Numbered from the stretch's first letter, positions 16,545-26,794 are shown. The stretch is DNA of 64,000 nucleotides from an uncultured Lachnospira sp. (GCA_934343805.1 CAKRIN010000009.1:35231-99230); one strand, 5' to 3'. Notes: generated by a model not told the origin, from the letters alone. A program made the numbers and translations.

Positions 16545-19154
16545 TTAATATGTCTTATTAAGGTAGTTTTCACGGAGATGTTCCTCCATTGCAGCTATCT
16601 CTTTCTCAAACTCCCTGGCAGATATAAGCAGACATCCCTGCCCTCTTATAATAACCTGCTCCACTCCGTCTGATGTCGCCACTGTCACATTATATTTCTT
16701 TCCATTCTCATGTGCAAATTTTTCGATATAATGGTCAGCAGTTTCCGCTGTCTTCGTAAATACAACATGAATATTATGAAAATCAATAAACTCCTCATCA
16801 TGTCCGGGAACTCTGTATGCGTCAAATACTGCAATCAGTTCACAACCCTTCATCGCCTGATAATTGCACAATATATCAAGCAGCCTGCCCCTTGCACTGT
16901 CAAGATTGATCTGTGCAAGTTCTGAAAGCTCCTTAAACGCATGTATTATATTATATCCGTCAACAAGAAGAAAGCTTTTCTTTGCCGGATTGTATTCAGG
17001 CGCTTTCGGAGGGTTTTTAACATTGGCATTACCGCCTGTAACATATCTTCCAACTGCCGAGTCAGCTTTTCTTTTCGATAACTTTCTTCTCTCGTTATCT
17101 CCTCTGCTGTTAGAAAAATATGTTTCATTCAAGATTCTGTCTACCTCGTCTGTTCCAATCCACTCATCAGACACTGTTCTTGAAGCCTGCTTTGCAGTCA
17201 GCTTAACCTCCCTGTCAGACTGTCCTCCGGCAACCCCAGAATCCGTCACGGCTATCTCGACATGTGCATGTTCTCTTACTTCATTCCACGGCACAACATA
17301 TCCTGAACCGCCTGCACAGAATACTGAATCTACCGGATTTCTTGTATCACGTTCAGGTTCATAGCCAAATTTTTCAATAACCTCTTCTGTATTATGGCAT
17401 GGTCTGTAACCTGCCATCTTAAGTGCAAGCCTTCCTGTTCCCTTTGTGTAGGCATTGACCTCTGCCTGATAGTTGCCAATCACTGAAACCGGGCCTTCGC
17501 CTGTGATAACGACATTGTCACCATCAGCCTCCTGCATGTTAAATGCTGCTCCCATTCTCTCAAAATCGGTCATTGCCCTGCCGACATAATCACGCTTTAC
17601 CTCAAGTGAAAATGCATAGAATGGTTCTAATAGTACTGATTCTGCCTGCATAAGTCCCTGCCTTACAGCTCTGTAGGTTGCCTGCCTGAAATCTCCACCT
17701 TCAGTATGCTTCGGGTGCGCCCTTCCTGCAACAAGCGTAATCTTCATATCCGTCAGTTCAGAACCTGTAAGCACTCCTCTATGCATTTTTTCACACAAAT
17801 GTGTATACACAAGCCTCTGCCAGTTCTTATCAAGTATATCCTCACTACAGTGACATTCGTATCTCATGCCGCTTCCCGGCTCACCCGGTTCAAGCAGCAG
17901 ATGAACCTCTGCGTAATGTCTTAACGGCTCGAAATGACCGATTCCATATGCCTTATTCTTAATTGTCTCTTTATATACAATACTTCCTTCTCCAAATGTT
18001 ACATCTACACCAAATCTTGTCTTGATAATATTAGTAAGTACCTCGATAAGCACCGGACCCATTACACTCACATGAATTTCTTTGAAATTCTCATCCCATT
18101 CAACATGAAGTTCAGGTTCTTCCTCCTCAAGTGTACGAAGCTTTGAAAGAAGTGCCACCGGATCTGCTCCTGCCGGAAGGTTAAGCTTGTAATTAAGTAC
18201 CGGCTCAAGCACAGGTATATTATCCTCTCCGCCTGCTCCAATAAACTGACCTGCCTTAGTTTCTGATAATCCTGTCACAGCACACACTGTTCCGGCAACT
18301 GCTTCATTAATGCTTGTAAACTTATCCCCAGCATAGACTCTTATCTGATTGACCTTTTCATTACCAATAAGCATTTTTGATTTTAGAGAACCACCGCACA
18401 CCTTAAGATGTGTCAGTCTTTCCCCTCTGTCATCTCTTGTTATCTTATACACCTTTGCTGAGAAGTCTTCTCCATAATCAGGACAGCTTACATATGTATC
18501 AATTCCTTTTATAAGCTCCTCAATTCCGTTCATTCTGAGTGCTGATCCGAAATATACAGGAAACATTTTTCTATCCATAATCATGCGGCTCATAAGGGCA
18601 TCATCTACATTTGCAGATTCAAGGAACTGCTCAAGCGCCTCTTCTTGGCACATTGCCACTTCTTCATAATCTATATTATTAAAGTCCACGCATGACTCTG
18701 ACAGCCTGTTCTTTAGCTGTTCCATGATTCTTGCCCTGTCAGTTCCCTGCTGGTCCATCTTATTGACAAATATAAATACCGGAATTCCAAGTCTTTTAAG
18801 CAGACTCCACAATGTCTCAGTATGCCCCTGCACTCCGTCCATTCCGCTTATAACAAGAACTGCTGCATCAAGCACCCACAGCGTTCTCTCTGTCTCCGCT
18901 GAGAAATCAACATGTCCCGGTGTGTCAAGCAGTGTATACGAACTTCCGTTATAATTATAGGCTGCCTGCTTAGAAAATATGGTAATTCCTCTCGCTCTCT
19001 CCATATCCCCTGTATCAAGAAATGTATCCTGATTATCAACTCTTCCAAGCTTTCTTATACTTCCCGCACTATATAGTATCGCCTCTGACAGCGTAGTTTT
19101 CCCCGCATCAACATGCGCCAGCATGCCTATTGTAACTGGATTCTTATGTGACAT
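16545..19154 (-). CDS. TetM/EF-G-like ribosomal GTPase fused to a YacP/Rae1-type NYN nuclease domain
   Basis: 869 aa from ATG 19154 (GGAGG four nucleotides upstream; an in-frame TTG at 19175 overlaps the ribosome site). Residues about 5-280 form the GTPase with AHVDAGKTT, RGITI, DTPGH and NKMD; EF-G domains II-V follow to about 690, as in Tet(M)-type ribosomal protection proteins (about 640 aa). After a lysine/arginine-rich linker, residues about 725-869 form a NYN domain beginning LLVDGYNIIHAF, with candidate metal-binding acids D732, D778, D807 and D829. YacP/Rae1 is an endonuclease that cuts mRNA in the ribosomal A site. The fusion suggests a factor that enters the A site and cleaves mRNA there; this is inferred. 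Tetracycline resistance is not implied. Confidence 0.88.
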   Translation of the reverse strand: MSHKNPVTIGMLAHVDAGKTTLSEAILYSAGSIRKLGRVDNQDTFLDTGDMERARGITIFSKQAAYNYNGSSYTLLDTPGHVDFSAETERTLWVLDAAVLVISGMDGVQGHTETLWSLLKRLGIPVFIFVNKMDQQGTDRARIMEQLKNRLSESCVDFNNIDYEEVAMCQEEALEQFLESANVDDALMSRMIMDRKMFPVYFGSALRMNGIEELIKGIDTYVSCPDYGEDFSAKVYKITRDDRGERLTHLKVCGGSLKSKMLIGNEKVNQIRVYAGDKFTSINEAVAGTVCAVTGLSETKAGQFIGAGGEDNIPVLEPVLNYKLNLPAGADPVALLSKLRTLEEEEPELHVEWDENFKEIHVSVMGPVLIEVLTNIIKTRFGVDVTFGEGSIVYKETIKNKAYGIGHFEPLRHYAEVHLLLEPGEPGSGMRYECHCSEDILDKNWQRLVYTHLCEKMHRGVLTGSELTDMKITLVAGRAHPKHTEGGDFRQATYRAVRQGLMQAESVLLEPFYAFSLEVKRDYVGRAMTDFERMGAAFNMQEADGDNVVITGEGPVSVIGNYQAEVNAYTKGTGRLALKMAGYRPCHNTEEVIEKFGYEPERDTRNPVDSVFCAGGSGYVVPWNEVREHAHVEIAVTDSGVAGGQSDREVKLTAKQASRTVSDEWIGTDEVDRILNETYFSNSRGDNERRKLSKRKADSAVGRYVTGGNANVKNPPKAPEYNPAKKSFLLVDGYNIIHAFKELSELAQINLDSARGRLLDILCNYQAMKGCELIAVFDAYRVPGHDEEFIDFHNIHVVFTKTAETADHYIEKFAHENGKKYNVTVATSDGVEQVIIRGQGCLLISAREFEKEIAAMEEHLRENYLNKTY

Positions 19155-19198
19155 AGTTCCTCCTTCCTTAAGCAAACGTAAAAATCCCTCTCTACGAA

Positions 19199-19227
19199 AT
19201 TATACATGCTAGTATAATAACTTTCAA
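19199..19227 (-). promoter_or_regulatory. Promoter of the GTPase-NYN gene
   Basis: TTGAAA (19222-19227) - 17 nt - TATAAT (19199-19204) on the minus strand, giving a leader of about 35 nt. It lies inside the divergent Rpn remnant. Confidence 0.75.
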
Positions 19228-19813
19228 TTCTCCTGAAGAGTTTCTGTCTGGAATCGACAAATCTGACCGCTTTCACCCTATTATCACTCTTGTTTTATAC
19301 TATGGTGATTCATTATGGGATGGACCATCATGCCTCTCCGACATGATGGTTTCCATACCTGATAATATCAAAGCCTACTTCTCTGATTATAAGTTAAATC
19401 TTGTCCAGATACTTGATTCTGATAAATACACATTTTATAATGATGATGTCAGAGATGTGTTTAATATTATAAGAAACATTTATAATGATGATTTTGAATC
19501 AATATATCGTGAATATGAATCCCGTAATGTAGATATTGATGTAATGGAGCTGATATGCAGCATAACATCAGTTCCAAAGCTTTTGGATTTATGTACAGAT
19601 AATGAACGAGGAGGGACTGTCAACATGTGTGAAGCAATGAAACGATTTCAGGCTGAATGTGAAAGCAAAGGAATGAAAGAAGGTATCAATTCCGAAAAAG
19701 TCAACTCTATCATCTCCATGCTCGAATTCGGTATAACCAAAGAACAGATATTAACCAAGTACACTAAAGAAGACTTAGAAAGAGCAGAAGCTGCTATCGC
19801 TAATAAGAACTAA
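19205..19813 (+). pseudogene. Rpn-family nuclease/putative transposase, 5'-truncated remnant
   Basis: The frame is open from before 19205 and reads PEEFLSGIDKSDRFHPIITL and then LVLYYGDSLWDGP before the first ATG at 19340-19343. These are conserved middle blocks of Rpn (recombination-promoting nuclease) proteins. The C-terminal EGINSEKVNSIISMLEFGIT...ILTKY region is also family-like. The N-terminal PD-(D/E)XK catalytic part is missing and is replaced by the promoter region of the divergent GTPase gene. No upstream start or ribosome site remains, so I treat it as a non-functional fragment. A terminator follows. Confidence 0.75.
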
Positions 19814-19832
19814 CACCATATTAATAATACTA

Positions 19833-19881
19833 AAGCCAGTTAATCTAACTTTGAGGGCACCCCATTAAGATTAACTGGCTT
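19833..19881. terminator. Bidirectional terminator
   Basis: AAGCCAGTTAATCT (19833-19846) pairs with AGATTAACTGGCTT (19868-19881). It serves the plus-strand remnant and the end of the polyamine operon. Confidence 0.85.
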
Positions 19882-19884
19882 ATT

Positions 19885-20757
19885 TTATCTGATACTTTTA
19901 TAGATTTCTGGTCTTCTGTCACGGAACAGTCCCCAGCTTATGCGCATGTCTGTATCAGCGTCAATGTCTGTTTCTCCATATACAATCTCTTCCTTGTCTC
20001 TTGAAGCCTGCATCACTATCTCGCCTGTTGCATCAGTTACAAATGAAGAGCCATAGAATACAAGTGATGACTCCTGATGTCCGTTGGCTTCCGATGGTGT
20101 AACCTTCTCCTCCCCGATACGATTGGCGGCTACAACAGGAACTATATTGCACGCTGAATGTCCCTGCATGCATCTTCTCCAGTGTGGCATGCTGTCAACC
20201 TCAAGGATAGGTTCCGAGCCAATCGCAGTAGGATAGAAAAGGATTTCTGCTCCCTGTACTGCCATTCCTCTGGCTGTCTCAGGAAACCACTGGTCCCAGC
20301 ATATTCCCACACCTATCTTTGCATATTTTGTGTTCCACACCTTAAAACCTGTATCCCCTGGTGTGAAATAGAACTTTTCCTGATAATAATGGTCGTCAGG
20401 AATATGTGTTTTTCTGTATGTTCCAAGAACACTTCCATCTGCGTCGATAACCGCAATTGTATTATAGAACACATTTATATCTCTTTCATAAAAGCTTATT
20501 GGAAGCACAACCTGTAGCTCGGCTGCCACCTTCTGAAAATGCTTCACCGCCGGATTCTCATCAACAGGTGTTGCAAATGCGTAATAATCATAATTTCTCT
20601 CCTGACAGAAATACTGTCTTTCAAAAAGCTCAGGAAGCAGTATTATCTGTGCACCATTAGCTGCCGCTTCACGAACCATCTTATCAGCCTTTGCAATATT
20701 CTCTTCTACTGATTTCGAACACTGCATCTGTATGCCTGCATATTTTACATTTCTCAC
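19885..20757 (-). CDS. aguB: N-carbamoylputrescine amidase
   Basis: 290 aa, the normal length for this nitrilase-superfamily enzyme. The catalytic Glu-Lys-Cys set is visible as LPELFE, YRKTHIPDD and GVGICWDQWFPE. It hydrolyses N-carbamoylputrescine to putrescine, CO2 and ammonia in the cytoplasm. It is the last gene of the operon and starts one base after the stop of aguA, whose product makes its substrate. Confidence 0.95.
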   Translation of the reverse strand: MRNVKYAGIQMQCSKSVEENIAKADKMVREAAANGAQIILLPELFERQYFCQERNYDYYAFATPVDENPAVKHFQKVAAELQVVLPISFYERDINVFYNTIAVIDADGSVLGTYRKTHIPDDHYYQEKFYFTPGDTGFKVWNTKYAKIGVGICWDQWFPETARGMAVQGAEILFYPTAIGSEPILEVDSMPHWRRCMQGHSACNIVPVVAANRIGEEKVTPSEANGHQESSLVFYGSSFVTDATGEIVMQASRDKEEIVYGETDIDADTDMRISWGLFRDRRPEIYKSIR

Positions 20758-20758
20758 A

Positions 20759-21880
20759 CTATTTTACCTCCGGTATCTGTTGTGTAATACAGTGGATATT
20801 ACCTCCACCAACTATTATGTCTCTCGCATATATCCCGACTATCTTTCTGTCTGGGAATGCCTCTTTAAGCACATTTATTGCTAGGCTGTCCGCCTCATCA
20901 TGAAACTGCGGCACTATTACTGAATCATTGGCAATATAGAAATTAACATAAGACGCTGCAAGACGCTCTCCTGCCTCTCTCATGTCCTCGCCTTCCTCAA
21001 ATTCAAAGCCTGCCAGTTCTTCCTCGGTTATGCACACCGGCTTCTTAGGAATAAGCATTTTTCTTACTTTAAAATGTCTTCCTTTGGCGTCAGTTACATT
21101 TTCAAGGACAGACAGGCAAGCCTTGCTCATCTCATACTGCGGGTCGTTCTCATCATCCGTCCACGCAAGCACAACTTCACCGGGTGCTGTAAATGCACAT
21201 ACATTATCCACATGCTCGTTAGTCTCGTCATTATATATTCCACATGGAAGCCAGATTATTTTGCTCACATTGCAGTACCGCTTTAACTTATCCTCAATCT
21301 GTGCCTTAGTAAGCTCAGGATTTCTTCCCTTGCTCAACAGGCAGCTTTCAGTAACAAGCATTGTTCCTTCGCCATCTGTATGAATTGAACCGCCTTCCAG
21401 AACAAATGGTGCTGCATTATATCCCTGACAACCAAGATAAGACATAAACTTTCCGGCTACAAGATTGTCCTTTTCCCAGTCCGCATAAAGTCCGTCATAT
21501 GTTCCGCCCCACGCATTAAATTCCCAGTTAATCCCCCGTAAATCTCTTGCTTCATATGGTGTATCCACATTTCCACTCACAACAAATGTCGGTCCGGTGT
21601 CTCTTGCCCATGCATCATCCGTATCCATGACTACAAGCCTGACCGATTTTGGGAGCATCTTCGCTGCTTCTTCTTTTCCGCCCTCTGATACAATCATGTA
21701 CACCTTCTCGCTCTCACTGATTACAGACGCTATCTGTGCAAATGCTTTCTTAGCCGCCTTTGCTCCATATATCCACGATCCTGGTCTTTCCGGCCATATC
21801 ATAATGCAGCCCTGATGTCTTTCAAATTCAGCAGGCATGCGGAATCCGTCTGCTGCCGGAGTGCTGTTTATATAATCCAT
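20759..21880 (-). CDS. aguA: Agmatine deiminase
   Basis: 373 aa. The family signature near the N-terminus ([18 protein letters not shown]), the [12 protein letters not shown] segment, the glycine-rich [14 protein letters not shown] and the C-terminal [13 protein letters not shown] with the nucleophilic cysteine are all intact. It converts agmatine to N-carbamoylputrescine and ammonia. It is coupled to nspC upstream (two bases between stop and start) and aguB downstream. Confidence 0.96.
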   Translation of the reverse strand: MDYINSTPAADGFRMPAEFERHQGCIMIWPERPGSWIYGAKAAKKAFAQIASVISESEKVYMIVSEGGKEEAAKMLPKSVRLVVMDTDDAWARDTGPTFVVSGNVDTPYEARDLRGINWEFNAWGGTYDGLYADWEKDNLVAGKFMSYLGCQGYNAAPFVLEGGSIHTDGEGTMLVTESCLLSKGRNPELTKAQIEDKLKRYCNVSKIIWLPCGIYNDETNEHVDNVCAFTAPGEVVLAWTDDENDPQYEMSKACLSVLENVTDAKGRHFKVRKMLIPKKPVCITEEELAGFEFEEGEDMREAGERLAASYVNFYIANDSVIVPQFHDEADSLAINVLKEAFPDRKIVGIYARDIIVGGGNIHCITQQIPEVK

Positions 21881-21882
21881 AT

Positions 21883-23112
21883 CTATAATCTCCCTTTGAA
21901 ATCTTCATAGCCAAAATGCTTCCACACCCTACATTTCCCATCACAATCCATAATTGCAATATCCGGCAGTGGAATTCCGTTAAATGTATTGTTCTTAACC
22001 ATCGAATATATAGCCATATCTTCAAATACAAGTCTGTCCCCGACATTGATCTCCCTGCCAAATTCATAATCACCTATGATATCTCCTGCAAGGCATGTAT
22101 AAGATGACAGTCTGTATCTGTATCTTCCCTTCTTCGCCGGTTTCCATATACCTTCTTTTACATCCATATCAAAATCAATCTCTATGTCCTTATCAATTCC
22201 ATACTCATCTTCTATGTCCGATATTTTCAATCCATCACGAAGCGGTGGTGTATATGGCATCTCCAGTACATCAGGCATATGGCACGCTGCAGAGGCGTCA
22301 AGTATAAGCGTTGTTATTCCATTTTCAACTTTATCAAGAACTGTCGTTACGAGATATCCTGCATTAAGTGCAACAGCCTCCCCCGGTTCAACATACACCT
22401 GTACATCATATTCCTTTTGCACATGAGTGATACATTTTTCAAGAGTTTTAATGTCGTAATCTTCACGGGTTATATGGTGTCCGCCGCCAAAATTAACCCA
22501 CTTCATATCTTTCATAAGAAAGCCAAATTTCTCTTCAACAACCTTTAATGTTGCCTCTAAGTCATCTGAATTCTGTTCGCACAGTGTGTGAAAATGTATT
22601 CCTTCCATACCTGATAACACATCAGGTTCTTCCTTAAGTGCAGCTTTCAGGTTCTTAAGTGTAACCCCGAGTCTGCTGCCCGGTGCGCATGGGTCATATA
22701 TTGCATGGTCACCCTGTGTTGAGAACTCAGGATTAATGCGCAGTCCAAAGCTTACCCCTGCCTCAATACATCTGACTTTATGTTTCTTTAACTGCGAAAC
22801 TGAGTTAAAGACAACATGGTCACATATATTTACAAGCTCGTCCATATCTTCATCAGTAAATGCGGGTGCAAATACATGATTTTCTTTTCCCATGCACTCA
22901 GCACCAAGTCTGGCTTCATATATTCCACTCGCCGTTGTTCCACTTATATACTTTCCAATAAGCGGATATTCTGCATATGCTGAAAATGCTTTCTGCGCAA
23001 GCAGTATATGGCAGCCCGTGTCCTCTTCCACTTTATGAAGTATCTCAAGATTATGGATAAGCATTTTCTCATCAATTACATATGCCGGTGTCTTTAACTC
23101 ATCAAATCTCAT
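21883..23112 (-). CDS. nspC: Carboxynorspermidine/carboxyspermidine decarboxylase
   Basis: 409 aa, PLP fold III (alanine-racemase type). The PLP lysine lies in [10 protein letters not shown] near residue 42, and the glycine-rich phosphate loop is [10 protein letters not shown]; the second-subunit cysteine region around FHTLCEQN and the [10 protein letters not shown] segment fit CANSDC. The enzyme decarboxylates carboxyspermidine to spermidine (or the nor form). It follows its partner dehydrogenase with a 55-bp gap and is part of the polyamine operon. Confidence 0.95.
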   Translation of the reverse strand: MRFDELKTPAYVIDEKMLIHNLEILHKVEEDTGCHILLAQKAFSAYAEYPLIGKYISGTTASGIYEARLGAECMGKENHVFAPAFTDEDMDELVNICDHVVFNSVSQLKKHKVRCIEAGVSFGLRINPEFSTQGDHAIYDPCAPGSRLGVTLKNLKAALKEEPDVLSGMEGIHFHTLCEQNSDDLEATLKVVEEKFGFLMKDMKWVNFGGGHHITREDYDIKTLEKCITHVQKEYDVQVYVEPGEAVALNAGYLVTTVLDKVENGITTLILDASAACHMPDVLEMPYTPPLRDGLKISDIEDEYGIDKDIEIDFDMDVKEGIWKPAKKGRYRYRLSSYTCLAGDIIGDYEFGREINVGDRLVFEDMAIYSMVKNNTFNGIPLPDIAIMDCDGKCRVWKHFGYEDFKGRL

Positions 23113-23167
23113 AATTAACCTCTCTTCTTAATTCAACAAATCTTTCTGCTGCAATTGTTTCTGTTCA

Positions 23168-24427
23168 TTAGTCGACCAAAACAGGATTTTCATCGACAAC
23201 CCATGGAAGACCATACTTATTAAGTGCCTCCATGTATGGATCAGGATCAAATTCATCTGTTGTGAATACACCCGGCTTGTTCCAGAGTCCCTTGGCAACA
23301 AGCATTGTACCAATCATCGCAGGTACACCTGTTGTATATGAAATAGCCTGTGAGCCAACCTCGCGGTAACATTCCTGATGGTCACACACATTGTAAATAT
23401 ATATCTTCTTCTCCTTACCATCCTTGATACCTGTGAAGATACAGCCGATATTAGTCTTACCTACTGTTCTTGGACCAAGTGAAGCTGGATCTGGAAGAAG
23501 CGCCTTTAAGAACTGGATTGGAACAATTTCCTGTCCGTTGAATTCAACCGGGTCAGTTCTTAACATACCAACATTTTCAAGGCATTTCATATGTGTAAGA
23601 TAACTCTGTCCAAATGTCATGAAGAAACGGATTCTCTTAACATGTGGAATATTAGCAGCAAGTGCCTCGATCTCTTCATGATGAAGCAGGTACATGTCTT
23701 TCATTCCAACGCCTTTAAAATCATACTCTCTCTTTATTGACATAGGTGGTATCTCAACCCAGTGTCCGTCCTCCCAGTATGATCCAGGTGCTGATACCTC
23801 ACGAAGATTAATTTCTGGGTTAAAGTTAGTTGCAAACGGATATCCGTGATCACCGCCATTGCAGTCTAATATATCAATTGTATGTATCTCATCAAAATAA
23901 TGCTTCTGTGCATAAGCAGTGAATACGCTTGTTACACCCGGATCAAATCCTGTTCCTAAAAGTGCTGTGATTCCAGCTTCTTTATATTTTTCTCTGTAAG
24001 CCCACTGCCATGAATAGTCAAAATATGCTGTAAATCCGAGGCGTTTGCATCTCTCCTCGTACACCTTTCTCCACTCAGGATTGTCTGTATCTTCACACTC
24101 ATAATTAGCAGTATCCACATAAGGAACTTTGCATGCAAGGCAGGCGTCCATAATAGTAAGATCCTGATATGGAAGTGCCACATTAAGAACTACATCCGGT
24201 TTGAATTCATTAATAAGCGCGATAACCTCATCTGTGTTGTCAGCATCAACCTTTGCTGTTGTGATGTTAGTGCTTGTCTTGTCCTTTAATTCTTCTGCTA
24301 ATTTGTCACATTTGCTCACTGTTCTGCTCGCTATGCACAGGTCTGAAAATACCTCGCTTACCTGACATATCTTGTGAATTGCTACTGAAGCAACTCCTCC
24401 GCAACCAATTACTAATACTCTGCTCAT
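23168..24427 (-). CDS. Carboxynorspermidine/carboxyspermidine dehydrogenase (saccharopine dehydrogenase family)
   Basis: 419 aa. A Rossmann NAD(P)-binding start (VLVIGCGGVASVAIHKI) and the conserved FDYSWQWAYREKYK and GTGFDPGVTSVFTAY segments identify the CASDH group rather than lysine-metabolic saccharopine dehydrogenase. It condenses putrescine with aspartate beta-semialdehyde and reduces the imine to carboxyspermidine. The start overlaps the stop of speE by four bases (ATGA). Its amino-acid donor is also the substrate of the homoserine dehydrogenase encoded at 61.5-62.8 kb. Confidence 0.95.
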   Translation of the reverse strand: MSRVLVIGCGGVASVAIHKICQVSEVFSDLCIASRTVSKCDKLAEELKDKTSTNITTAKVDADNTDEVIALINEFKPDVVLNVALPYQDLTIMDACLACKVPYVDTANYECEDTDNPEWRKVYEERCKRLGFTAYFDYSWQWAYREKYKEAGITALLGTGFDPGVTSVFTAYAQKHYFDEIHTIDILDCNGGDHGYPFATNFNPEINLREVSAPGSYWEDGHWVEIPPMSIKREYDFKGVGMKDMYLLHHEEIEALAANIPHVKRIRFFMTFGQSYLTHMKCLENVGMLRTDPVEFNGQEIVPIQFLKALLPDPASLGPRTVGKTNIGCIFTGIKDGKEKKIYIYNVCDHQECYREVGSQAISYTTGVPAMIGTMLVAKGLWNKPGVFTTDEFDPDPYMEALNKYGLPWVVDENPVLVD

Positions 24428-25281
24428 CTTTCTTCCTCCTGTTCTAATAATTCTTCAACATACTTTGGCAGCATAAATGCGCCTGTATGAAGATTAGTTG
24501 TATAATATTCTGTATGTATATTTCTTCGTTTCCACTCCGCCGGCTTGAAATCCTTAAGCGGATGATATTTCTTCGACGCAAATCCAAACAGCCAGTATCC
24601 TGACGGACTTGTTGGTATATGTGCCTGATACACGCGGCTTATTGGAAATGTGTGGAACACCTTCCTGTGCATGCTTCTGCATGCATCCTCATCCTCATCA
24701 TAGAAAGGACTTCCATGCTGGTACACAAGTATTCCGTCCTCTTTAAGTGCCTTATAACAGTTTCCGTAGAATTCTCTTGTAAACAACCCCTCACTCGCAC
24801 CAAACGGATCTGTTGCGTCGTTAATTATAAGGTCATACATATCCTGCTTAGAACGCAGGAACCTTAATGCATCTGAATTATAAATGTGTACTCTCTCATC
24901 TTCTAATCCTGCTGCCGTCTCAGGAAAATACTCCCTGCACACATCAACAAACATGTTGTCCTGTTCCACTATGTCAATATTTTCTATATTGTCATACTGT
25001 AACAGTTCCTTCGATACTCCTCCGTCACCACCACCGATTATCAATACATTTTTAACATCAGGGTGGACTGACATTGGCACATGCACTACCATCTCGTTGT
25101 AGATGAAGCAGTCCTGTTCTGAAAATATAACACTTCCGTTAAGTGTCAGGAATTTTCCAAACTCTGGTGACTGGAACACATCTATCCTCTGATAGTCGCT
25201 CTCGCCAGAAAATAGTTGTTTTTCAACCCTGATATCAAACTTCACATGTGGTGAATGAAGTTCTGAAAACCAAAATTCCAT
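24424..25281 (-). CDS. speE: Spermidine synthase-type aminopropyltransferase
   Basis: 285 aa, the usual length. The conserved GGGDGGVSKELLQYDNIE motif and the following DIVEQDNMFVDVCREYFP bind the decarboxylated S-adenosylmethionine donor; INDATDPFGASEGLFTREFY carries the catalytic Asp region. It transfers aminopropyl to putrescine or a related diamine. No S-adenosylmethionine decarboxylase (speD) is present in the window, so the donor must come from elsewhere or the enzyme has another role. It lies 47 bp after speA. Confidence 0.93.
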   Translation of the reverse strand: MEFWFSELHSPHVKFDIRVEKQLFSGESDYQRIDVFQSPEFGKFLTLNGSVIFSEQDCFIYNEMVVHVPMSVHPDVKNVLIIGGGDGGVSKELLQYDNIENIDIVEQDNMFVDVCREYFPETAAGLEDERVHIYNSDALRFLRSKQDMYDLIINDATDPFGASEGLFTREFYGNCYKALKEDGILVYQHGSPFYDEDEDACRSMHRKVFHTFPISRVYQAHIPTSPSGYWLFGFASKKYHPLKDFKPAEWKRRNIHTEYYTTNLHTGAFMLPKYVEELLEQEEER

Positions 25282-25328
25282 AGAAACTTTCTCCCTTCTA
25301 TATTTAACCGATTAAACAAATCAGACAT

Positions 25329-26783
25329 TTATATTCTCAATACGTTAAGTGTCTGCAATGTTGAATCCTCCATTCCCTGCATTGAACAGCCCTTCTCAAC
25401 TGAATACTGAATATAGTCAATTATTTCATCTGTGATTTCTTCTCCCGGCGCAAGTATTGGAATTCCCGGCGGATATGCCATTACGAATTCTCCCGATATA
25501 TGTCCTGCTGCCTCACGGATTGGAACTCTTACCTTATTGGCATAGAAGGCTTCCTGTGGTGAAGCAAGCACCTTTGGAAGAAGCATTTGTCTGTCTACTT
25601 CAAAGCGTTTTTCTTCTCTTGAATACAGACGGCTGATTTCTGCCAGCGCTCCGACAAGTCTTTCTATATCCTGTATTCTGTCGCCGATTGATATGTACGC
25701 CATTATATTTCCAATATCACCGAATTCTATCTGGATATCATACTCATCTCTTAAGATGTCATACACTTCAATTCCATCAAGACCGATATCTCTAGTATAT
25801 ACGCAGAGCTTGGTAACATCATAATCATAGACTGTTCCACCATTAATCAGTTCTTTTCCATATGCATAGTAACCGCCTACCATATTAATCTCATCTCTTG
25901 CATACTGCGCCCACTCGCTCACCTTTGCAAATGACTGTCTGCCGCGCAGGGCAAGATTTCTTCTTGATATATCAAGGCTTGTCATAAGAAGATATGACGC
26001 GCTCGTTGTCTGCGTAATATTAATAATTGTCTGTACATAATCTGCGTTCATGCCATTATTGGTAAGCAGTATTGAACTCTGTGTAAGCGAACCGCCTGAC
26101 TTATGCATTGATATTGCCGCAAGGTCTGCTCCTGCCTTCATTGAATTCATAGGCAGGTTATCACCAAAATACAGATGTGTTCCATGCGCCTCATCAGCAA
26201 GTACCTTAAGTCCATATGCATGTGCTATATCACATATTCCCTTGATGTCCGAACATATTCCATAGTATGTAGGATTGTTTACTAAAACAGCCACCGCATT
26301 CGGGTGCTCCTGTATTGTCTTTTCGACCTGCTGCACAGTAACTCCAAGCACTATCCCAAGCTTTGCATTAATCTCCGTATTAAGATAAACAGGAATTGCA
26401 CCACACAGAATCAATGCATTAATTACGCTTTTATGCACATTTCTTGGAACGATAATCTCATCTCCAGCCTTACATACAGACAACACCATGTTCTGCACTG
26501 CCTGCGTAGTTCCTCCTACCATAAAAAATGCGTGTTCAGCCCCAAATGCTTCTGCTGTAAGCTCCTCTGCCTCCTTAATAACAGAAACAGGGTGGCACAG
26601 GTTATCAAGCGGCTTCATCGAATTGACATCAATTCCAACACATCTTTCTCCGAGTAAATCTACCAGCTCAGGATTGCCCCTTCCCCTCTTATGTCCCGGA
26701 ACATCAAACGGAACAATTCTTTTCTTCCTGAATTTCTCAATTGCTTCGTAAAGCGGCGCACTCGCCTGTCTTTTTAAGTCCAT
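25329..26783 (-). CDS. speA: Arginine decarboxylase (Orn/Lys/Arg decarboxylase, fold type I)
   Basis: 484 aa, the short Firmicute form. The N-terminal PFDVPGHKRG, the DEAHGTH motif (Asp198) and the PLP lysine in SMHKSGGSLTQSS (Lys228) are present, with a typical C-terminal Orn_DC_C domain. Specificity for arginine is inferred from the operon, whose aguA and aguB consume agmatine; lysine or ornithine cannot be excluded from sequence. GGGGGA lies close upstream of the start. It is the first gene of the six-gene polyamine operon. Confidence 0.92.
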   Translation of the reverse strand: MDLKRQASAPLYEAIEKFRKKRIVPFDVPGHKRGRGNPELVDLLGERCVGIDVNSMKPLDNLCHPVSVIKEAEELTAEAFGAEHAFFMVGGTTQAVQNMVLSVCKAGDEIIVPRNVHKSVINALILCGAIPVYLNTEINAKLGIVLGVTVQQVEKTIQEHPNAVAVLVNNPTYYGICSDIKGICDIAHAYGLKVLADEAHGTHLYFGDNLPMNSMKAGADLAAISMHKSGGSLTQSSILLTNNGMNADYVQTIINITQTTSASYLLMTSLDISRRNLALRGRQSFAKVSEWAQYARDEINMVGGYYAYGKELINGGTVYDYDVTKLCVYTRDIGLDGIEVYDILRDEYDIQIEFGDIGNIMAYISIGDRIQDIERLVGALAEISRLYSREEKRFEVDRQMLLPKVLASPQEAFYANKVRVPIREAAGHISGEFVMAYPPGIPILAPGEEITDEIIDYIQYSVEKGCSMQGMEDSTLQTLNVLRI

Positions 26784-26794
26784 AATCTCCCCCT

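Noticed and set aside
16545-19154. Acquired tetracycline-resistance gene
   Set aside because: The protein is TetM-like but much longer, has a nuclease domain, and shows no mobile-element context or compositional difference; resistance cannot be claimed from sequence.
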